A stretch of 64,000 bases of DNA from an uncultured Poribacteria bacterium (GTDB lineage: Bacteria > Poribacteria > WGA-4E > WGA-3G). Positions 59,128-64,000 of this stretch are shown piece after piece. Both the position numbers and the translations under genes were made by a program. The stretch lies in NCBI GenBank assembly GCA_958295855.1, contig OY282383.1, forward strand, positions 2,894,481-2,958,480, given 5' to 3'. The notes under the pieces are model-generated. The model saw only the letters and a list, made by a program, of their open reading frames with translations. It was not told the DNA's origin and searched no databases. Numbering within the stretch: position 1 is the stretch's first letter; each line of letters starts with the position of its first letter.

Positions 59128-61464
59128 ATGCAACTTACGAAAAGGGTATGCACCCCCGCTTTGCGGGGGAACCTACCCTCTACAAAACAGAAGAAGTTCA
59201 CCACTATTGAAAATAGTGGCAAACCTCTCGTTTGCACGCTCACACTCTGGGCGGTGCTTTTCTTAATGCCATTGGACACACCAGCACAAGTTGTTAACAT
59301 CCCCGACACGAACCTGCGCGCTGCCATTGCAGAGGCACTTGACAAAGCACCGGGTGCCACGATTACGGCAGATGAGATGGCGACGTTAACCCACCTTGAG
59401 GCACATGACAGAGGCATTCGCGATTTGACAGGACTTGAGGCCGCGACACATCTGAAGCACCTGCGACTTCCCCGCAATTTGATATCCGACCTCTCGCCAC
59501 TCGCAGGATTAATCAACTTGGGGTCGCTCAGTGTTTGGGATAACTTGATAACTGATCTCTCCCCGGTTGAAGGATTAATCAACTTGAGAGGGTTAGAGAT
59601 TATGCATAACCCTATATACGACTTATCTCCCATCGCAGGTTTGATAAACCTTCATGCTCTATGGATGGGCGATAACATATTGGGAGACCTGTCGCCTCTT
59701 ACAGGGTTAATCAGCCTGACGATTTTTTACTCCAGCGGCACTCCCATATTCAACCTTTCCGCCCTGACAGAATTACCAAGTTTGAGAAAGGTAGTTATTG
59801 CCCATGCTGAAATATCGGATATCTCTCCGTTGGCGGGATCCACAACTTTGAAAGAACTCTATCTTCGCTACAACGAGATATCGGATTTCTCTCCCTTGCT
59901 AAGTTTAACAGGTTTAACCCACCTCAGCCTTCAGGGTAGCGAGGTCTCAGATCTGTCGTTCCTTGAAGGATTAAACAGCCTCACATGGCTGGAACTTACC
60001 TCTAATTCAATATCGGACGTATCTCCACTTTCCGAATTAAACAGCCTCACATGGCTGGACCTTAGCGACAATGCGATAACGGACGTATCTCCACTTTCCG
60101 AATTAGACAGTCTGACACGGATGGGCCTTAGCGACAATGCGATAACGGACGTATCCGCTCTTGCATCCTTGCGCAGCTTGACATGGTTAGAACTTAACGG
60201 CAATGCAATAGCAGACGTATCCGATTTAGAAAGATTTTCTGTCAAGACATCTATCGCGAATTTCATTAACGCCGCTTTCCCGGAAGCCGGTCCAAAAATA
60301 GAGGGCCCCTGGTTATGGGTGATTGTGCCGGGCCCACGCCTTGACAACACAGATTTGCTGGCAAAAGCGAGTAAGGGGGCAGTCACGGAGGTGAAGGTGG
60401 CTACCTTTGGAGCAACCGAGGGGGAGCCTATCGGCGGTAGCGAGTGGACCGCACACAATCTCTCCCCCACGGGTGGGGACAACATCAACGAAATGACAGA
60501 TGCCCTCGGTTGGGGAAGAGGTAGAGAGATATATGAGCATGTCGTTTACGGTTCCGTCACGTTGAATTCACCGCGTGAACAGAACACAACGATGCTTGTC
60601 GGGAGCAACGGGGCGGTAAAGGTCTGGCTCAACGGTGAGTTGGTTCACTACAATCCTGTGCTCCGGAAGGCTGGCGATTACCAGGATGCGTTCCCTGTCA
60701 CATTGAAGCAGGGAGCAAACGTGTTATTAGTCGCTGTTGACAATACCGTGGATGATGAATTTAGCGGCTTTTTTGGCTTCGCACAGGACACGGAATATAC
60801 AGTAAACCCGCAGGGCACCCCGATTGTGATAGCAATACCCGACTGGGATGTGAACAAAGATGGACAAGTGAGCATCCTGGATCTGATTCTGGTAGGACAA
60901 GACTTGGAAAAAGCCACTCCCACTAACGCACGAACGGACGTGAACGGCGATGGGACGCGCAATATCCAAGACCTTGTCCTTGTTGCACAACACTTGGGCG
61001 AACTCAGCGGCATCTCTGCGGCACCTTCTGCACTTGCGATAGGCAACATGGGATTAGAGAAAGCAGTGATACGCGCATGGATAGCACAAGCACAGGCTGA
61101 AAATGATGGCTCACTTGCTGTCCAACAGGGCATCGCAAACCTCAAACGCCTTTTAGCGACGATGATCCCTGAAAGGACAACGTTGCTTGTAAATTATCCG
61201 AATCCGTTCAACCCCGAGACATGGATACCGTATCAACTCGCAAGAGAGTCCATTGTGAAGATTCACATCTATGCAGCGACTGGTGCCTTGGTTCGGACGT
61301 TGAATGTGGGACATCAACCAGCAGGGCGCTATCAGGAGCGAAGCCGTGCGGCGTATTGGGATGGGAAAAATGAGAGTGGTGAACCTGTTGCGAGTGGTGT
61401 CTATTTTTATACACTCACCGCAGGCGATTTCACGGCGACGCGCAAAATGTTAATAAGGAAGTAA
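59128..61464 (+). CDS. Secreted LRR protein with dockerin and sorting tail, LRR copy 3
   Basis: 778 residues from ATG 59128 (GAGGGGACAAAATCAG upstream). The signal n-region carries two translated elements in a row: element A (RVCTPALRGNLPS, 59143-59179) and element H (KKFTTIENSGK, 59191-59226), before the core VCTLTLWAVLFLMPLDTPAQ. LRRs span about 70-375 with some units duplicated (LNSLTWLDLSDNAITDVSPLSE). The beta-sandwich, dockerin pair (DVNKDGQVSILDL, DVNGDGTRNIQDL) and sorting tail follow as in copy 1. Uma2 copy 4 starts 15 bases after the stop. Confidence 0.88.
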   Translation: MQLTKRVCTPALRGNLPSTKQKKFTTIENSGKPLVCTLTLWAVLFLMPLDTPAQVVNIPDTNLRAAIAEALDKAPGATITADEMATLTHLEAHDRGIRDLTGLEAATHLKHLRLPRNLISDLSPLAGLINLGSLSVWDNLITDLSPVEGLINLRGLEIMHNPIYDLSPIAGLINLHALWMGDNILGDLSPLTGLISLTIFYSSGTPIFNLSALTELPSLRKVVIAHAEISDISPLAGSTTLKELYLRYNEISDFSPLLSLTGLTHLSLQGSEVSDLSFLEGLNSLTWLELTSNSISDVSPLSELNSLTWLDLSDNAITDVSPLSELDSLTRMGLSDNAITDVSALASLRSLTWLELNGNAIADVSDLERFSVKTSIANFINAAFPEAGPKIEGPWLWVIVPGPRLDNTDLLAKASKGAVTEVKVATFGATEGEPIGGSEWTAHNLSPTGGDNINEMTDALGWGRGREIYEHVVYGSVTLNSPREQNTTMLVGSNGAVKVWLNGELVHYNPVLRKAGDYQDAFPVTLKQGANVLLVAVDNTVDDEFSGFFGFAQDTEYTVNPQGTPIVIAIPDWDVNKDGQVSILDLILVGQDLEKATPTNARTDVNGDGTRNIQDLVLVAQHLGELSGISAAPSALAIGNMGLEKAVIRAWIAQAQAENDGSLAVQQGIANLKRLLATMIPERTTLLVNYPNPFNPETWIPYQLARESIVKIHIYAATGALVRTLNVGHQPAGRYQERSRAAYWDGKNESGEPVASGVYFYTLTAGDFTATRKMLIRK
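59143..59226. repeat. Elements A and H side by side, in frame in a signal peptide
   Basis: A: CCCCCGC-TTT-GCGGGGG core with outer AGGGTA/TACCCT (59143-59179). H: CCACTATT-GAA-AATAGTGG (59191-59226), identical over about 28 bases to the non-coding copy at 18447. Confidence 0.88.
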
Positions 61465-61479
61465 AAAGGAGATAGCACG

Positions 61480-62301
61480 ATGCGAGAAAAAATAGGCTCT
61501 GCCCCGACACTCGAAAGCAGCGCAGCTTGCAAGCGCATATTGCAATATCCCTCCTCAGACGGTGAACCTATGGCAGAAACAGAAAGACATCGAAAAGCAA
61601 TGACAGATGTCATCGATATCGCGGATGGGCATTTCCGGCACGTGCCGGATGTGCATGTGTCTGGTAATCTGCTCATCTATTATGAAGAGGGCAATCCCCG
61701 GAAAAGTGTCTCTCCAGATGTGTTCATGGTGCGCGGTGTCTCTAAAAAAGAGCTCCGGACCTATAAAACCTGGGAACAGCAACCAACCCTTGATTTTGTG
61801 TTGGAGTTTGCGAGCCCTAGCACCTTTGCGCGAGACTTCAACGAGAAGAAGGCAATTTATGCGAAGATTCTAAAGGTCAAAGAGTATTACATCTATGACC
61901 CATACCATGAGATAAATCCGCATTTTGTCGGGTTCCGGCTTGTCGGTGAAGAATATCAAGCCATAGCATTTGTGAATGGGCGGCTTCCCTCTGAAGTATT
62001 AGGTTTGGAGTTGGGTGAGCGTGATGGCGTGCTGAGACTGTATAATCCTGTCACGGCGGAGTGGTTGTACCCGTCTCGGGAACGCCTGGACAAGGTGGAA
62101 TCCCGTGCGGAACAAGAATTCCGGGCACGGCAGGATGCGGAATCCCGTGCGGAACAAGAATTCCGGGCACGGCAGGATGCGGAATCCCGTGCGGAACAAG
62201 AATTCCGGGCACGGCAGGATGCGGAATCCCGCGCACAACACGCTGAAGCTGAACTCGCAAAGGTACGTGCAGCACTTAAACGCTTACAAGTTTCCGAGTA
62301 G
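61480..62301 (+). CDS. Uma2-family endonuclease-like protein, copy 4
   Basis: 273 residues. Core as in copies 1-3. The coiled-coil end has three 14-residue units (AEQEFRARQDAESR), from three identical 42-bp repeats at 62107-62232. The stop lies in element D (62299-62328). Confidence 0.87.
   Translation: MREKIGSAPTLESSAACKRILQYPSSDGEPMAETERHRKAMTDVIDIADGHFRHVPDVHVSGNLLIYYEEGNPRKSVSPDVFMVRGVSKKELRTYKTWEQQPTLDFVLEFASPSTFARDFNEKKAIYAKILKVKEYYIYDPYHEINPHFVGFRLVGEEYQAIAFVNGRLPSEVLGLELGERDGVLRLYNPVTAEWLYPSRERLDKVESRAEQEFRARQDAESRAEQEFRARQDAESRAEQEFRARQDAESRAQHAEAELAKVRAALKRLQVSE
62107..62232 (+). repeat. 42-bp tandem repeat, three copies, in Uma2 copy 4
   Basis: Units at 62107, 62149 and 62191, identical to each other and to those in copy 2. 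Confidence 0.93.
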
Positions 62302-62341
62302 GGGCAGTGCCTTGTGCCTGCCCTTCCCGAAAAGGAGATTA

Positions 62342-64000
62342 ATGATGAAAACTTGCAAATACCGCATGTCACAAACGAACAATTTGTGCCGTTATGGCAT
62401 TATTTTAACACTCATCCTATTGGGATTTGGCACAGCAGCTGCGCAGCAGAATATCGCCCAACAGGCGTATGCCATCTTTCAACAGAACTGCCTCAACTGC
62501 CACGGCCCCCATGGGGCCTTCACCGAGGCGCTCGTCATTGAGTCCGCCGCAACCTTGATTAACACCGGCACGGTTGTGCCGCGGAATCCGGATAATTCTG
62601 AGTTCTATAAACGCCTGCTTGGCCCTACCGAAAATGGCGCACAGATGCCTTCCGGACAACCCCCGCTGCCGCCCGCGGCGATTGAGACGATTCGGCAATG
62701 GATTGCCGCAGGCGCGCCAAGTTGGGAAGTCCAACATGACATCAACTTCATTACCACCGATGCAATGCTGACTGCCATCCAGACGCATCTGGCAGAACTC
62801 TCGCCGTTTGACCGGGAATCCGCACGCTATTTTACCCTCACACACCTCTATAATGCTGGCGAAAGCCCAGAAGCACTCAAGGCTTATCAGCTCGCGCTCT
62901 CCAAATTGATAAACAGCCTCTCCTGGGGGCGTAAGATTATCAATCCGGAGCCCATCGGCCCCGCCGAGACGATTTTCTACATAGATCTGCGGGACTATGA
63001 ATGGGATAGAAACGAGAAGTGGACACAGATTGAGCAGGTATATCCCTACAGCATCGAGTTCGACTCGGAAACCCAAGCGGGACTACTTGACAAACTAACA
63101 CATCTGCGGCAAGAAATGTCCTGCGAGGTGCCTTATGTCTCTGTCGACTGGTTTTTGGCGACCGCCTCACTGCCACCGCTGTATCATGACATTCTGGATT
63201 TGCCTGAAACCGACCGGCAGTTGGAACAACGCCTTGAGGTGGATGTGGCGGGAAATCTCCAGAGTGCACCGGGGAAGCGCGTCCAGCGTGCAGGTTTCAA
63301 TGAATCTGGCGTGTCGGCTAACAACCGGGTTGTGGAACGGCACACCTCAAGGTATGGCGCATATTGGAAATCTTACGACTTCGCTGGGAGTGTGGGTACG
63401 CAGAACGTCTTCACACACCCGTTGTCTTTCGAACATGATGGTGGTGAGATTGTCTTCAATCTGCCCAACGGGTTGCAGGCATACTATATCTCAGATGCAT
63501 CGGGGAATCGGATAGATGTTGCACCGCTGGACATCGTTCGCAACCCTGCGGCGAGCGATCCTGCTGTGCGCAATGGGCTGTCGTGTATTGGGTGCCACAC
63601 CGAAGGGATGAAAACCTTTGAAGATGGGGTGCGCGCGGTGATTGAACGGACAACGAACCCTTCGTATGACAGAGAACAAGCGTTGCGGCTGTATGTGGAA
63701 CAAGCCGCGATGGATGAGCTAGTGCGCGAGGATACGCAACGCTACCGGAAAGCACTTGAAGCGACAGGGGGTGTGTTTGGAGGCATTGAACCCGTGCATC
63801 GCTTCCACGAGGCGTTTCAAGGGCCTCTTGATGCGGCGCACGCTGCTGCCGCTGTCGGTTGGGAAACCGAGGCGTTTCTGCAACAGATTCGTGAGAAGCC
63901 CATCTTAGAAGACTTAGGCTTGACAGGGCTGCTAGATGCCGGTAATGTGCAACGGGATGCTTGGACATCTAACTTTAGCGACATCGTCTCTGCACTGCAT
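62342..64000 (+). CDS. Exported cytochrome c / (LRR) protein, second copy, 5' part
   Basis: Open from ATG 62342 (AAAAGGAGA upstream) to the right edge, 553 codons, 3' end outside the window. Signal peptide as in the 51464 gene. Haem c motifs are CLNCH (50-54) and CIGCH at about 415. The part seen is about 85-90 percent alike to the giant protein by eye, with a small deletion or replacement around residues 427-440 (EDGVRAVIERTTNPSYD) and changes near the first haem (CLNCHGPHGAF for CRDCHFPGGAH). It presumably continues into LRRs. Confidence 0.88.
   Translation, partial: MMKTCKYRMSQTNNLCRYGIILTLILLGFGTAAAQQNIAQQAYAIFQQNCLNCHGPHGAFTEALVIESAATLINTGTVVPRNPDNSEFYKRLLGPTENGAQMPSGQPPLPPAAIETIRQWIAAGAPSWEVQHDINFITTDAMLTAIQTHLAELSPFDRESARYFTLTHLYNAGESPEALKAYQLALSKLINSLSWGRKIINPEPIGPAETIFYIDLRDYEWDRNEKWTQIEQVYPYSIEFDSETQAGLLDKLTHLRQEMSCEVPYVSVDWFLATASLPPLYHDILDLPETDRQLEQRLEVDVAGNLQSAPGKRVQRAGFNESGVSANNRVVERHTSRYGAYWKSYDFAGSVGTQNVFTHPLSFEHDGGEIVFNLPNGLQAYYISDASGNRIDVAPLDIVRNPAASDPAVRNGLSCIGCHTEGMKTFEDGVRAVIERTTNPSYDREQALRLYVEQAAMDELVREDTQRYRKALEATGGVFGGIEPVHRFHEAFQGPLDAAHAAAAVGWETEAFLQQIREKPILEDLGLTGLLDAGNVQRDAWTSNFSDIVSALH

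Noticed and set aside
61999..62372. Antisense frames over the 42-bp repeats of Uma2 copy 4
   Set aside because: Repeat-driven shadows of the real gene; the same shadows appear wherever the repeat occurs.

Overview
The window looks like a chromosomal piece of a bacterium of the Candidatus Poribacteria type or a close relative. This is an inference from style, not from a marker gene. The signs are several secreted giants ending in a YPNPFNPETWIPYQL-type sorting domain, many dockerin-like Ca-binding repeats (DVNGDGxVNILDL), TPR, LRR and beta-helix proteins, and an unusual load of small palindromic repeats. No rRNA, tRNA or CRISPR array was seen.

Layout. 1-6.6 kb: a partial unknown gene, a KOW-domain protein, a D-2-hydroxyacid dehydrogenase, and two tandem peptide-type ABC substrate-binding proteins, one carrying a dockerin pair. 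7-22 kb: a HEAT/TPR membrane protein, a large subtilisin-like secreted protease, an acetolactate-synthase-like enzyme, a matrixin-like/TPR protein and a beta-helix/YWTD/dockerin protein. 22-27 kb: mtnA, a metal-dependent hydrolase, a cold-shock protein fused to Sm/Hfq-like modules, a YkgJ-like cysteine cluster protein and DUF971. 27.5-29.7 kb: four tandem 7Fe-type ferredoxins. 30-39 kb: lactonase, thiolase, a MazG-like protein, a TIR protein, a uronate-isomerase-like protein, secG, tpiA and gap. 39-47 kb: a TrmJ-like methyltransferase, an AAA/nuclease protein, a membrane-spermidine synthase-TPR fusion, and aspS with an extra internal segment. 47-64 kb: an array in which almost identical Uma2-family genes alternate with large secreted LRR proteins. 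Two of these carry c-type haem motifs, and one (the other runs off the window) also carries a cohesin-like domain.

The strongest cross-cutting signal is a set of short palindromic elements (called A to I here). They sit between genes, nest inside one another, supply stop codons, and are inserted in frame inside at least six protein genes, especially in signal-peptide n-regions. This recalls the Rickettsia palindromic elements. The second signal is pervasive recombination between tandem paralogues: ferredoxins with all four combinations of two sequence blocks, mosaic LRR genes, and near-identical Uma2 copies with variable 42-bp coiled-coil repeats.

How the genes may work together: YkgJ, DUF971 and the ferredoxins suggest an iron-sulfur neighbourhood. 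gap, tpiA and secG form a glycolysis/secretion operon without pgk. The 47-64 kb array probably makes exported surface proteins displayed through the common C-terminal domain. All functions are read from sequence by eye; no database search was run.
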